In this document: positions 36,267 to 45,279 of the stretch, piece after piece | Numbering within the stretch: position 1 is the stretch's first letter | How the letters are laid out: each line of letters opens with the position of its first letter | NCBI RefSeq assembly: GCF_002263495.1 | Contig: NZ_CP022753.1 | Span: 1,798,001 to 1,862,000 of the forward strand | Direction of reading: 5' to 3' | Source: Nocardiopsis gilva YIM 90087 | GTDB lineage: Bacteria; Actinomycetota; Actinomycetes; Streptosporangiales; Streptosporangiaceae | Length of the DNA stretch: 64,000 bases | Made by a program: the position numbers and the translations under genes | The notes under the pieces: model-generated | The model's database searches: none | Seen by the model: only the letters and a program-made list of their open reading frames with translations | Told to the model about the DNA's origin: nothing

Positions 36267-37157
36267 ATGCGGGGGTTGGAGGTCCGGGAGCTGGAGTGCT
36301 TTCTCGTTCTCAGCGAGGAGCTGCACTTCGGCCGGACCGGTGAACGCCTCTACATCTCGCAGAGCCGGGTCAGCCAGCTGCTGCGCAAGCTCGAGGGGCG
36401 TATCGGCACCCGTCTCGTCGAGCGCACCAGCCGCCGCGTCCGCCTGACCGAGTTCGGTGAGGAGTTCGCCGCTTCGCTTCGACCCGCCTACGACGCCCTT
36501 GCCGCCACCGTCGAACAGGCGCGCACCCGAGCACGCGACGGGCGGTCGCGGATGCGCATCGGGTTCCAAGGGACCATCTACGCGCAGGTCACCAGGGCCA
36601 TCACCGCATTCCACGACCACTATCCCGATCGCCGGATCGACCTGGTGGAGATCCCGCTCTCGGATCCCTTCGGTGCCATGCGGAGCGGCGACGTCGACGC
36701 CGCCGTGGTCATGCTTCCGGTCGATGAACCGGACCTGACATTGGGCATGGCGTTCTCCGAACAGCATCAGTACCTCGCTATGTCCGTGCACCACCCATTC
36801 GCGCGCCACACCCGCCTGACAGCAGAGGACCTCGCCCGAACCTCCCTCATCCCCCTCGCCGAGCCCGCTCCCGGGTACTGGAGGCGGGTCTATTACCCCG
36901 ACACCACACCGTGCGGCCGTCCCATCCCGCAGGAGGACGGTGTGCACACGCTGCAGGAGGGACTGACACGGATCGCGGCCGGACGGGGAACGATGCTGCT
37001 GTGTGGCGCCACCGCGGAGTACAACCTCCGGCCCGACATCACATTCGCCCCGGTCGCCGGGCTTCCGACCTCGGCGCTTGGCCTGATCTGGCCAACCGAT
37101 CGTGAAACCCCTCATCTCAGGGCATTCGCGACCGCGATTTCGGACTATTGGCGGTAA
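36267..37157 (+). CDS. LysR-family transcriptional regulator
   Basis: 296 residues from ATG 36267, with GGGGGAGGGG upstream. The N-terminal HTH (about 3-62) reads LECFLVLSEELHFGRTGERLYISQSRVSQLLRKLEGRIGTRLVERTSRRVRLTEFG. The effector domain follows with RMRIGFQGTIYAQVTRAITAFHDHYP and RIDLVEIPLSDPFGAMRSGDVDAAVVMLPV. It is divergent from the MFS gene at 34914-36116, the standard layout for a LysR activator and its target, with the control region in 36117-36266. The inducer is unknown. Confidence 0.93.
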   Translation: MRGLEVRELECFLVLSEELHFGRTGERLYISQSRVSQLLRKLEGRIGTRLVERTSRRVRLTEFGEEFAASLRPAYDALAATVEQARTRARDGRSRMRIGFQGTIYAQVTRAITAFHDHYPDRRIDLVEIPLSDPFGAMRSGDVDAAVVMLPVDEPDLTLGMAFSEQHQYLAMSVHHPFARHTRLTAEDLARTSLIPLAEPAPGYWRRVYYPDTTPCGRPIPQEDGVHTLQEGLTRIAAGRGTMLLCGATAEYNLRPDITFAPVAGLPTSALGLIWPTDRETPHLRAFATAISDYWR

Positions 37158-37336
37158 TGTCCGCGCTGCACATGGCTGGATGTCAGAACAGGTGAGCTGC
37201 GAGCGAAGAGGTCGGGGTCAACCTGGCCTCTGGTTACTTGTTACAAGTGACACTTTGGGGGATTTGGGTACTTAATAATCCTCTCATTCTTGAACCCCCG
37301 GTTGTGGATTATTCCGTTGGCCACCCTCGCGGGGAT

Positions 37337-37576
37337 ATGGGGGTGTCCTGGTTTGTCCTGCACCTATCTGGGGTCCCGCACTCCAAGTCCGTTGCCGGGC
37401 TGGCGGCTGGGGCTCTGGTGGGGGGCGCTTTGCTGTCCGTCTATTTTATTATCGCCCCCTCGTTGGAAACGCAGCTATGGCAAATTCCAACAATGAGTCT
37501 GGCGGGTGCAGTTGCATGTTCGGTTGCAGTATATAGATCCCGAAACCATCGCAAGCGGATCGGGGGCGGCGGATAG
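37337..37576 (+). CDS. Possible small membrane protein
   Basis: 79 residues from ATG 37337, preceded by CGGGGAT. Two hydrophobic stretches (SVAGLAAGALVGGALLSVYFIIAP and MSLAGAVACSVAVY) and a basic tail RSRNHRKR suggest a two-helix membrane protein. Codon use is less biased to G/C than the neighbours, consistent with either a foreign or a non-coding segment. No homologue recognised; existence uncertain. Confidence 0.4.
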   Translation: MGVSWFVLHLSGVPHSKSVAGLAAGALVGGALLSVYFIIAPSLETQLWQIPTMSLAGAVACSVAVYRSRNHRKRIGGGG

Positions 37577-38089
37577 TTGTCCGCGTCAGTGGAGTCGATT
37601 TAGACGAGGAGGATGCTCGCGAGGATTCAGGAATGCTGCGGATGCCTACTCCGGAAAATCGCGAAGCCCTGATCAAGTCCCTGGCTGAGCCCTGTGTTGA
37701 AGAGGGCTTTTCGTAATAGCGTTCCATGAAGAAATGCGAAGAGAACGGCTTCCCTTTCGGCGTCGAGGATGGCACGAGTCGTGATCACGTGGAGCCTGTT
37801 GCGGTAGTCCGGCGGAGTATCGCCTCATCGCCTTCTACCTGGAGCTCCACGTCTATGTCTGGGGAACAGTGACTCCTACTGGTCCGTCTCTTCTGCGTTG
37901 TTTGCTGCTTTTCTGGTGACCAATGGTCGCTGGAATGGCCTCAGTGATCGTGGGACTGGGGCAGCGGCATCGAGCAGTTGTGACACCTGCCCCCGTGCGT
38001 CGTCGTCTCGCCCATCGGCTGCGACCACTTTGCTGGCGCGACTTGGCGGCGCTTGGGCGCGACGTGTTCGGTTTGGGGTGCGGTGTGGG
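37577..38089. other. Degenerate stretch with protein-like fragments
   Basis: About 510 bases without an intact gene. One plus-strand fragment reads VSGVDLDEEDAREDS and MPTPENREALIKSLAEPC before a stop at about 37716; another near 37825 reads YRLIAFYLELHVYVWG. They look like pieces of decayed genes, but I cannot name them. Confidence 0.3.
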
Positions 38090-38308
38090 TCACTGCCCCC
38101 TCTGCTCTTCGAGGACTCTCACCCGTTGGGCGTGCGGGCCCCTGTCAGCCTCGACGAGTTCGAATTCGACCTGCTGGCCGGGTTCGAGAAGCCCGGAGCA
38201 GGGGAATTTGATGCCGCTGTCGTGGACGAACACCTCATCGCCTCCGTTGTCGGGAGCGATGAACCCGTATCGCGCCTCCGTGTCGAACCACTTCACTTTG
38301 CCTTTCAC
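38090..38308 (-). CDS. Cold-shock-domain protein
   Basis: 72 residues from GTG 38308, with GGGAGG seven bases upstream; the longer frame adds only low-quality sequence. The cold-shock domain is VKGKVKWFDTEARYGFIAP with RNP1-like RYGFI, followed by GGDEVFVHDSGI with RNP2-like VFVHD, and ends with GLLEPGQQVEFELVEADRGPHAQRVRVL. It should bind single-stranded RNA or DNA as a chaperone. Compared with classic CspA (KGFGFI), one aromatic of RNP1 is replaced (ARYGFI). Length is normal. Confidence 0.9.
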   Translation of the reverse strand: MKGKVKWFDTEARYGFIAPDNGGDEVFVHDSGIKFPCSGLLEPGQQVEFELVEADRGPHAQRVRVLEEQRGQ

Positions 38309-38487
38309 GGCTGAGCCTCCCTGTTGGCCGGTCCTGACTGCCGTAGGGGGGAACTCGAACGCTACTTTCCCGTGCGGCTGCAGAGTGGAGCGACACGCGA
38401 ACAGCGATGTTCTGGGGGATCGTTCTCCCACGTTTGTGGACGTCTCCGGCGCGTGAGGCCGCCGTCCGGCAGTGAGCCGTTCAGCGT

Positions 38488-38925
38488 TCACATCGTGAGC
38501 CAGGACGCGAAGCGCATGGCGGTGTGCTCGCCTGGGCGCTGCCTGATGAGGCCTTCTTTGGCGGCCGCCCGGAGTCTGACGACGGAGTTCGCGGCTCGGC
38601 CCTCGGTCACCAGGGCCGTCACGACGACGGGGTTCTTGTACTTGGGACCCCCGTCGGTGAGGATGCGGACCATCCGCTGGCCCTCGTCGCGATCGGTATG
38701 GGTCGACTCGGCGTGGGGTGGCTCGATTCGTTGGCCCGCTTGTTCGAGGACACTGGCGACGTGCTTGACAGCACCCTCGAACGGCAACGGGATGACCAGA
38801 TCGATCTCGTGCGCGTCGGTCTTCAGCCTGCTGGCGATGAACTCGTTCAAGCGGGCGCTACCGCCATTCGCGGCGGCTACCGCGCCATGCGCCTGGACCA
38901 GGATCTCGTCTTCGGTCTGAAGCAT
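38488..38925 (-). CDS. Hypothetical cytoplasmic protein
   Basis: 145 residues from ATG 38925, chosen for GGGAGGGG just upstream. No signal or membrane segment. The chain has EILVQAHGAVAAANGG at the front, KTDAHEIDLVIPLPFEGAVKHVASVLEQAGQ in the middle and a C-terminal part VVVTALVTEGRAANSVVRLRAAAKEGL. The alternating pattern suggests an alpha/beta fold, possibly two ferredoxin-like halves. I do not recognise the family. It lies on the same strand upstream of the cold-shock gene, 179 bases away. Confidence 0.6.
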   Translation of the reverse strand: MLQTEDEILVQAHGAVAAANGGSARLNEFIASRLKTDAHEIDLVIPLPFEGAVKHVASVLEQAGQRIEPPHAESTHTDRDEGQRMVRILTDGGPKYKNPVVVTALVTEGRAANSVVRLRAAAKEGLIRQRPGEHTAMRFASWLTM

Positions 38926-39167
38926 GTTCGCCCCTCCCCGCCTCCGCCCCGATCGCGTCTGCGGCCGAGCGATGAGGCGTGGACACCTGAGGGGCGGCAG
39001 GCTGGCCTTCACTTCGCTTTGTAGGTCTGTGATGCGGTGGGGAGCGGTTCTGAACTGCTGAGTTCGTGGCCGAGTTCGGTCAGGTTCCGCGCGGGCAGTG
39101 GGTTGTGGGCGGCCGACACGGCGCGGGAGGGGGCCCTTGTGCTGTTCGGGGGACCCGGGTGGGGCGT

Positions 39168-40430
39168 ATGAAACATCCGACGTCTAACGTCGTACGAGTG
39201 AGCGACACCCTTACCGGGCACGGCCCCCACAACCGGGTTGGACATCGCGTCGGCACCCCCGGCTACCGGCGCGTGATGATCGCGATGACCGCCGCCGGGA
39301 TCGCCACGTTCGCGCAGCTCTATGCCGTGCAGGCGGTGCTGCCCGGGCTCGCCGACAGCTTTGACGCCTCCGCCGCCGGCGTCGCGCTCAGCGTCTCGTT
39401 CGCCACCGCGGGGCTGGCCGGGTTCGTGCTGGTCTGGAGTGGCATCGCCGACCGCTTCGGGCGCGTGCGGGTCATGACCGTCGCCCTCACCGTCTCGACC
39501 ATCCTGGGGCTGGCCGCGCCGTTCGCGCCCGACCTGTGGGTGCTGTTGCTGCTCCGGGCGCTCCAAGGAGCCGCCCTGGGCGGGGTTCCGGCCGTGGCCA
39601 TGGCGTACCTCGCCGAGGAGATCGATCCGGCCCACCTCGGGCGCGTAGCCGGGATCTACATCGCGGGCAACAGCGTCGGAGGGATGAGCGGGCGGCTCGT
39701 GGCCGGAGCCGTCGCCGACATCGGTGGGTGGCGCTGGGGCGTGGGTGCCGATTCCGTGCTCGCGCTTGTCGCCCTCATCGTCTATCTGGTCGCCGTCCCC
39801 CGAGCGAACGGGTTCACGCCGCGGGTGCGCAGCTCAGCCGGGCCCGGCCTGCTCAGGCGCATCCTCACCGGCGTGGCCGATCCCGGCCTCGTCGCGCTCT
39901 ACTGCCAGGCGCTCTTCCTCATGGGTGCCTTCGTGACCGTCTACAACTACCTGGGCTTCCGGCTGACCGGGCCCCCTTTCCACCTGTCCCAGACGCTGGT
40001 CGCCTTTCTCTTTGTGGCCTACCTGGCCGGAACCTTCAGCTCGGCCGTCGTCGGCCGGGTGACCGAGCGCGTGGGGCGGCATCCCGTGCTGCTGGCGTGC
40101 GTCGGGGCGATGGTGATCGGCGTGTGTGTGCTGCTCCTGCCGTCGCTGGTGGCGATCGTCGTCGGGCTGCTGCTCCTGACGTTCTCCTTCTTCGCGGCCC
40201 ACGCTACGGCCGCCGCCTGGGTCGGCCACCGTGCTTCCGCCGCCAACCGCGCCCAGGCCGCCGCCCTCTACACGCTCGCCTTCTACGTCGGCTCCAGCCT
40301 CTTCGGCTGGCTCGGCGGCCTCTTCTACGACCACTTCGGCTGGCGCGCCGTCATCCTCTACGTCGTCTCCCTGTGCGCAGCCGCGGCGCTGTCCGGACTG
40401 GGGCTGCGTGTACGCAGCGTCCGCGCCTGA
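39168..40430 (+). CDS. MFS transporter (YnfM-like)
   Basis: 420 residues from ATG 39168 (GTG 39198 is an alternative). Twelve membrane helices, beginning GYRRVMIAMTAAGIATFAQLYAVQAVLPGLADSF, which is typical of the YnfM/CmlR exporter group. The TM2-3 motif is WSGIADRFGRVRVM, and TM4 has LLLLRALQGAALGGVPAVAMAYLAEEI. It is a proton-driven exporter of an unknown compound. The protein downstream is unrelated. The length is normal and all helices are intact. Confidence 0.92.
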   Translation: MKHPTSNVVRVSDTLTGHGPHNRVGHRVGTPGYRRVMIAMTAAGIATFAQLYAVQAVLPGLADSFDASAAGVALSVSFATAGLAGFVLVWSGIADRFGRVRVMTVALTVSTILGLAAPFAPDLWVLLLLRALQGAALGGVPAVAMAYLAEEIDPAHLGRVAGIYIAGNSVGGMSGRLVAGAVADIGGWRWGVGADSVLALVALIVYLVAVPRANGFTPRVRSSAGPGLLRRILTGVADPGLVALYCQALFLMGAFVTVYNYLGFRLTGPPFHLSQTLVAFLFVAYLAGTFSSAVVGRVTERVGRHPVLLACVGAMVIGVCVLLLPSLVAIVVGLLLLTFSFFAAHATAAAWVGHRASAANRAQAAALYTLAFYVGSSLFGWLGGLFYDHFGWRAVILYVVSLCAAAALSGLGLRVRSVRA

Positions 40431-40527
40431 TCACGATCTAACTCATGACCTGGGCCCGCATGGGCGGTTCCCTTTATGTTGGGGTTGACCGACCCATGAA
40501 ACATGATTGACATCTAGGAGCCCCGCC

Positions 40528-41904
40528 GTGGTCCAGGTCCTCGTCGTGGCAGACGATCTCACCGGCGCGACCGCCACCGGTGCACGTTTCGCGCGCACCG
40601 GGATGCGAGTGGCCACCGTGACTCCCGAGCACGTGAGCGCGGTCGCCGACGAGTACGACGTCGTCGTCGCCAACCTCGACAGCCGCCACCTGCCCCCCGA
40701 GCAGGCGTCCGACCTCGTCACCGACGTCATCGAGGCGGTCTGGCCCGTCGGCCTGATCGTCAAGCGCACCGACACCACGCTGCGCGGCAACGTCGGCGCC
40801 GAAGTCGAGGCCGCATGGCGCTCGGTGCGCGAGAGAGTCCCCCCGGAAACGCCGGTCCGGGCGCTGATGGTGCCCGCGTTCCCCGCATCCGGCCGCATCA
40901 CCGTCGACGGCGTCCAGCTCCTCAACGGTGTCCCGATCGACCACACCGAGCTGGCCACCGACCCGTTCAGCCCGATGACCACCGCCGACGTCACCGCCAT
41001 CCTCGGCTGGCAGACCGACCTCCCCGTCCGCCACGTCCCCATCCGCCAGGTCACCCGGACCCTGCTCACCGCCGACCTGATGACCGGCGAGGAGCCCATC
41101 GTCCTGTGCGACGCGCTGGAGGACCGCCACCTGGAGGACATCGCCGAGGCCGCCGCCGAGGCCCACCGCCGCGACGGCACAGTCTGGGTCGCCGTGGACC
41201 CGGGGCCGACCAGCACCCTGCTCGCCTACGCGCTGCGCCTGCGCGGCCAGGCGGGTTCCCCCGGCCCGCTGCTGGCCGTCTCCGGAAGCAGCACCGGCCT
41301 CACCTCCCGCCAGCTCGACACTGTGGCCCGCATCGGTCCGGCCCGGTTCGTCGACTTCGAACCGGCCCGCCTCGCCGACCCCAAGGACGACCACTTCGAC
41401 GACGTGGCACGCACCCTCACCGACCACCTCACCTCGGCGATCTTCCCCGAAGTCGTCATCCTGCGCGGCACCGCCCCGCAGGAGCGCGAGGGTGTCCCCC
41501 CGGCCCCCGCGGCCCCCGTGGAGGCCCGGCGCCACCTGCCCCAGCGCCTGGCCGAACTCGTCGCCGACGTGATCCACGACGTCGCCGCCGACGCCGGGGC
41601 GCATGCGCTTCCCAGCGGCCTCTACCTCGTCGGCGCCGACGTGACCTCCAGCCTCCTCGACGAGCTCGGCGTCCACGCGCTCGCGGTCGGCGGGGAGGTC
41701 GTCCCGCTGACGGTCCACGGCACGCTGAGCGGCGGCCCGCTCGACGGCGCCCCCATCGTGACCAAGGGAGGCTTGGTGGGCGACGACACCACCGCCGTGG
41801 AGTGCCTGCGCAAGCTGCGCCGCGCCGCCCAGGCGCGCCTGCAGCAGGTGCGTTCGGAGGTCTCCGAGCATGTGATGCCGACGGGGACTCCGTCCCGGCT
41901 GTGA
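40528..41904 (+). CDS. Four-carbon acid sugar kinase family protein (DUF1537)
   Basis: 458 residues from GTG 40528, after GGAG; a TTG at 40507 would add seven residues but lacks a site. The N-terminal substrate domain starts VLVVADDLTGATATGARFARTG with the ADDLTGA motif, then LIVKRTDTTLRGNVGAEVEA, both conserved in the OtnK/DtnK kinases. The C-terminal nucleotide domain has LLAVSGSSTGLTSRQL and ends with IVTKGGLVGDDTTAVECLR, the KGG-GD pattern. It phosphorylates a four-carbon sugar acid such as a tetronate. No PdxA-like or aldolase partner is adjacent. Confidence 0.9.
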   Translation: MVQVLVVADDLTGATATGARFARTGMRVATVTPEHVSAVADEYDVVVANLDSRHLPPEQASDLVTDVIEAVWPVGLIVKRTDTTLRGNVGAEVEAAWRSVRERVPPETPVRALMVPAFPASGRITVDGVQLLNGVPIDHTELATDPFSPMTTADVTAILGWQTDLPVRHVPIRQVTRTLLTADLMTGEEPIVLCDALEDRHLEDIAEAAAEAHRRDGTVWVAVDPGPTSTLLAYALRLRGQAGSPGPLLAVSGSSTGLTSRQLDTVARIGPARFVDFEPARLADPKDDHFDDVARTLTDHLTSAIFPEVVILRGTAPQEREGVPPAPAAPVEARRHLPQRLAELVADVIHDVAADAGAHALPSGLYLVGADVTSSLLDELGVHALAVGGEVVPLTVHGTLSGGPLDGAPIVTKGGLVGDDTTAVECLRKLRRAAQARLQQVRSEVSEHVMPTGTPSRL

Positions 41905-42067
41905 GTTCGGCTACGGGGGTGTGAGGTACCGCCGACGTGGAAGCGCTGGCCGTGCCGGGTACGAAGATCTCGGGGGAGAGTGGGGTCACAGCGTCTCGGT
42001 GTGCCGAGAACGGCCCACATCGTCTAGACTCTCGGAAATTTATCCACGTTCCTTGATGAGGAGGACG

Positions 42068-43204
42068 ATGACTCGACTCGGTACCGACACCATCCGGCGC
42101 CTGCCCAAGGTGCTGCTGCACGACCACCTCGACGGCGGGGTGCGCCCGGCCACGCTGCTCGATCTCGCCGCACAGGCCGGCTACCAGGGCCTTCCCGAGA
42201 CCGATCCCGAGCGGCTGCGCGCCTGGTTCACCGCCCCGACCTCGGGCGACGTTGTCCGCACCCAGGAGGGCCATCTGGCCCGGTTCACCCCCGTCCTGGA
42301 CCTCCTCCAGACCGCCCCGGCCCTGAGCCGTGTAGCCACCGAGTGCGTCCAGGACCTCGCCGAGGACGGCGTCGTCTACGCCGAGGTGAAGGTCGCCCCG
42401 GAGCAGCACACGCGCGAGGGCCTGACCCGCGAGCAGGTCGTCGACGCGGTCCTGGAGGGCGTGCGGGTCGGCACCGCCAAGGCGCGCCTGTTCGGCCGCC
42501 GCATCGACGTGCGGCTGCTCCTCACCGCGATGCGCCAGGCCGCCGACTCCCTCGAGATCGCCGACCTCGCGGTCCGCTACCGGCACGACGGCGTGGTCGG
42601 CTTCGACATCGCCGGCCCCGAGGCCGGATACCCGCCCACGCGGCACATCTCCGCCTGCGAGTACATCAAGCGGGAGAACTTCAACCTCACCCTCCACGCG
42701 GGCGAGGGCTTCGGCCTCTCCTCCATCTGGGAGGCGATCCAGTGGTGCGGCGCCGACCGGCTCGGCCAGGCCGTCCGGATCGGCGACGACATCGCCGTGG
42801 CCGACGACGGCTCCGCCAAGCTCGGCCAGCTCGCCGCCTATGTGCGCGACAAGCGGATTCCGCTGGAACTCTGCCCCACGTCGAGCGTCAGCACCGGCGC
42901 GGTCCGCGACATCTCCGAGCACCCGGTGGACGTGCTGCGGCGGCTGCGCTTCCGCGTCACCGTCAACACCGACAACCGGCTGCTCGACGGCACATCGATG
43001 ACCGGGGAGTTCACCCGGCTCGTCGAGGCCTTCGACTACGGCCTGGACACCCTGCGCTGGTTCACGGTGAACGCGATGAAGTCGGCGTTCATCGGGCACG
43101 ACGAGCGCTTGGAGCTGATCGACGGGGTCATCAAGCCCGGCTACGCGGGACTGAGCACCGAGCACGTCGGCGCCGCGTTCTTCCGCATGGAGGACTCCTG
43201 GTGA
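42068..43204 (+). CDS. add: Adenosine deaminase
   Basis: 378 residues from ATG 42068, with GATGAGGAGG upstream. Zinc site LLHDHLDGGVRP (HxH), then FNLTLHAGEGFG with the conserved HAGE, and near the end CPTSSVSTGAV and FRVTVNTDNRLLDGTSM carrying the last zinc Asp. It converts adenosine to inosine in purine salvage. Length agrees with bacterial Add (330-370). A TAGACT at 42025-42030 is a possible -10 for this gene. Confidence 0.97.
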   Translation: MTRLGTDTIRRLPKVLLHDHLDGGVRPATLLDLAAQAGYQGLPETDPERLRAWFTAPTSGDVVRTQEGHLARFTPVLDLLQTAPALSRVATECVQDLAEDGVVYAEVKVAPEQHTREGLTREQVVDAVLEGVRVGTAKARLFGRRIDVRLLLTAMRQAADSLEIADLAVRYRHDGVVGFDIAGPEAGYPPTRHISACEYIKRENFNLTLHAGEGFGLSSIWEAIQWCGADRLGQAVRIGDDIAVADDGSAKLGQLAAYVRDKRIPLELCPTSSVSTGAVRDISEHPVDVLRRLRFRVTVNTDNRLLDGTSMTGEFTRLVEAFDYGLDTLRWFTVNAMKSAFIGHDERLELIDGVIKPGYAGLSTEHVGAAFFRMEDSW

Positions 43205-43242
43205 GCACCCCCTCCGCTGCCGGCCGGGCCGCGGGGGAAGGG

Positions 43243-43301
43243 TCGCACCGGGCGGCCGGCGGTCCCCTTTTGCCTATTAACGATCCGACCGCCCGGTGCG
43301 A
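43243..43301. terminator. Long-loop hairpin between convergent genes
   Basis: TCGCACCGGGCGG (43243-43255) pairs perfectly with CCGCCCGGTGCGA (43289-43301) across a 33-base loop. It lies between the adenosine deaminase stop (43204) and the minus-strand stop at 43305, so it can serve both. Confidence 0.65.
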
Positions 43302-43304
43302 GTC

Positions 43305-43649
43305 TCAGGTGTCCCCGTCGTCCGGATCCACTTCGGGGACGGCGAACGGGGGTGTGCCGGTCCCGGTGACCGTGTGGCCGCCCCAGACGTTGGGCTCGCC
43401 CAGGCTGCCCCGCCCCTCGCGGCCGTCGGCCGCGCGCACGACGACCTCGGTGCGTCCCTGCTCGAACGCGCTGGTGACCGCCGGGTCGGGGGACAGCCGC
43501 CCCACCCACCGGTAGGCACCGGTCAGCGGGTCGAAGTGCCCGGCGAGATGCGCGTCCAGGGCGACCGTGGCGGGTTCGCCTCCCTCGCTGAGGATGAGGA
43601 GGGTGACCGCTCCCCGGTACTCCTCTTCCTCGTCGCCCATGCCGCTCAT
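43305..43649 (-). CDS. DUF4873 domain protein
   Basis: 114 residues. The ATG at 43649 overlaps the stop of the upstream monooxygenase gene (ATGA). The DUF4873 domain reads EEEEYRGAVTLLILSEGG, HLAGHFDPLTGAYRWVGRLSPD and VVVRAADGREGRGSLGEPNVWGG. This domain is found next to, or fused to, flavin monooxygenases in actinobacteria, and translational coupling here supports a joint role. Biochemical function is not known. Confidence 0.85.
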   Translation of the reverse strand: MSGMGDEEEEYRGAVTLLILSEGGEPATVALDAHLAGHFDPLTGAYRWVGRLSPDPAVTSAFEQGRTEVVVRAADGREGRGSLGEPNVWGGHTVTGTGTPPFAVPEVDPDDGDT

Positions 43650-45148
43650 CGGCGCACCGCCGCCTGTTTGCGCAGGTGGTAGTTGTGCGCGTCGAAGCGG
43701 CGGGTCTGGAGCGCGAACTCCCAGGAGAAGCCGGGCCACAGGGTCGTGTTGCGGCCCGCGGAGTTCAGGTACCAGCTGTCGCAGCCACCGGTGACCCACA
43801 CCGTCGTGCGCATCTTGCGGTCCACCCGCGCGCAGTAGGCGGCCTGCGCGTCGGCGCGCGGGTCGATCCGGTCGATCCGGTTGCGGCAGGCGTAGCGCAG
43901 CGCGGCCATCGCGTAGTTGATCTGCGACTCGATCAGGAAGACCTGGGAGGTGTGTCCCGGTCCGGTGTTCGGGCCGGCCAGGATGAACAGGTTCGGGAAC
44001 CCGGCGACGGTGGTGCCGCGCAGCGCCTGGGCGTCCTCGCCGTTCCCACCCCAGTGCCGCGCCAGCGAGACGCCGTTCCCGTCGTACACGCGCTTGGCGA
44101 CGGGGATGTCGGTGACGTGGAAGCCGGTGCCGAAGATGATCGTGTCGACCTCGCGCTCGGTGCCGTCGCGGGTGACGATCGACCGCGGCCGGACCTCGGC
44201 GATGCCGTCGGTGACGACCGAGACGTTGGGCTGGGTCAGTGCGGGGTAGTAGTCGTTGGAGATCAGGATGCGCTTGCAGCCGGGCAGGTAGGTGGGCGTC
44301 AGCTTGGTCCGCAGCTCAGCATCCTTGACCTGGCGCTTCATGTGCGCGGTGGCCAGCTTGGCGACGAGCTTCATCAGCCGCGGGTTCTTCACGAACCCGA
44401 ACACGTAGTTCTCGCGCGCCCAGTAGATGCTCTTGCGCGCGATCTGCTGCGTGACGGGCAGGCGGTGGAACAGCCAGTGCTCGGCGCGGGTGATGTCCCG
44501 GTCGGTCCGCGGGACGATCCACGGCGGGGTGCGCTGGAACAGGTGCAGGGCGCCGACCCTGGGCTGGATCTGCGGCACGAACTGGATGGCTGAGGCGCCC
44601 GTGCCGATCACGGCGACGCGGCGCCCGGTCAGGTCGTGGTCGTGGTTCCAGGTGGCGGAGTGGAAGACCGTGCCCTCGAACGCGTCCAGCCCGGGGATGT
44701 CCGGCGTGGCCGGGTCGGCCAGCGCTCCGGACCCGCTCACCAGGAACTGCGCGGTGATCGTCCCACCGGTGCTCTCCACGCGCCAGCGGTTGGCCTCCGG
44801 CTCCCAGTGGGCCGCCGTCACCTCGTGGTTGAACCGGACGTGCCGGACCACGTCCTCGTCCTTGGCCACCCGCCGCAGGTAGTCCCAGATCTCCGGCTGC
44901 GGGGAGAAGCTGCGGCTCCACTCGGGGTTGGGCGCGAACGAGAACGAGTAGAGGTGGGACGGAACGTCGCAGGTGGCGCCCGGGTAGGTGTTGTCGCGCC
45001 AGGTGCCGCCGATGTCGTCGGCGCGTTCCAGCAGCACCAGGTCGTTCAGCCCGGCCCGCTTGAGCCGGACCGCCATGCCGATGCCCGCGAACCCGGTGCC
45101 GATGATGGCGACCCGGTAGTGCGGGGGCGTCGTCTCCTGTTCGGTCAC
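43646..45148 (-). CDS. Flavin-containing (Baeyer-Villiger-type) monooxygenase
   Basis: 500 residues from GTG 45148; the open frame upstream is a shadow. FAD site VAIIGTGFAGIGMAVRLKRAG, NADPH site VAVIGTGASAIQFVPQI, and the BVMO fingerprint FEGTVFHSATW (FxGxxxHxxxW) at about residue 155. IIFGTGFHVTDIP is the conserved ATG-type segment. It would insert one oxygen next to a ketone, possibly in a sterol or lipid. It is the third gene of the operon SDR, AurF-like, BVMO, DUF4873. Confidence 0.92.
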   Translation of the reverse strand: MTEQETTPPHYRVAIIGTGFAGIGMAVRLKRAGLNDLVLLERADDIGGTWRDNTYPGATCDVPSHLYSFSFAPNPEWSRSFSPQPEIWDYLRRVAKDEDVVRHVRFNHEVTAAHWEPEANRWRVESTGGTITAQFLVSGSGALADPATPDIPGLDAFEGTVFHSATWNHDHDLTGRRVAVIGTGASAIQFVPQIQPRVGALHLFQRTPPWIVPRTDRDITRAEHWLFHRLPVTQQIARKSIYWARENYVFGFVKNPRLMKLVAKLATAHMKRQVKDAELRTKLTPTYLPGCKRILISNDYYPALTQPNVSVVTDGIAEVRPRSIVTRDGTEREVDTIIFGTGFHVTDIPVAKRVYDGNGVSLARHWGGNGEDAQALRGTTVAGFPNLFILAGPNTGPGHTSQVFLIESQINYAMAALRYACRNRIDRIDPRADAQAAYCARVDRKMRTTVWVTGGCDSWYLNSAGRNTTLWPGFSWEFALQTRRFDAHNYHLRKQAAVRR

Positions 45149-45279
45149 GTCGGCGGTTCCTCTCAGAGGTGGGAGCAGGGAGGGAGGAGGCGGGTGGAGC
45201 CCCGGACCGTGCGGGCTCCGGGGTGGAGGGGGAAACCGGCCCGGACCCCCGGCGCATGGGTCTCCGGGCCGGCGGTCTG

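Noticed and set aside
40507-40527. TTG 40507 as start of the DUF1537 kinase
   Set aside because: No ribosome site precedes it; GGAG sits correctly for GTG 40528.
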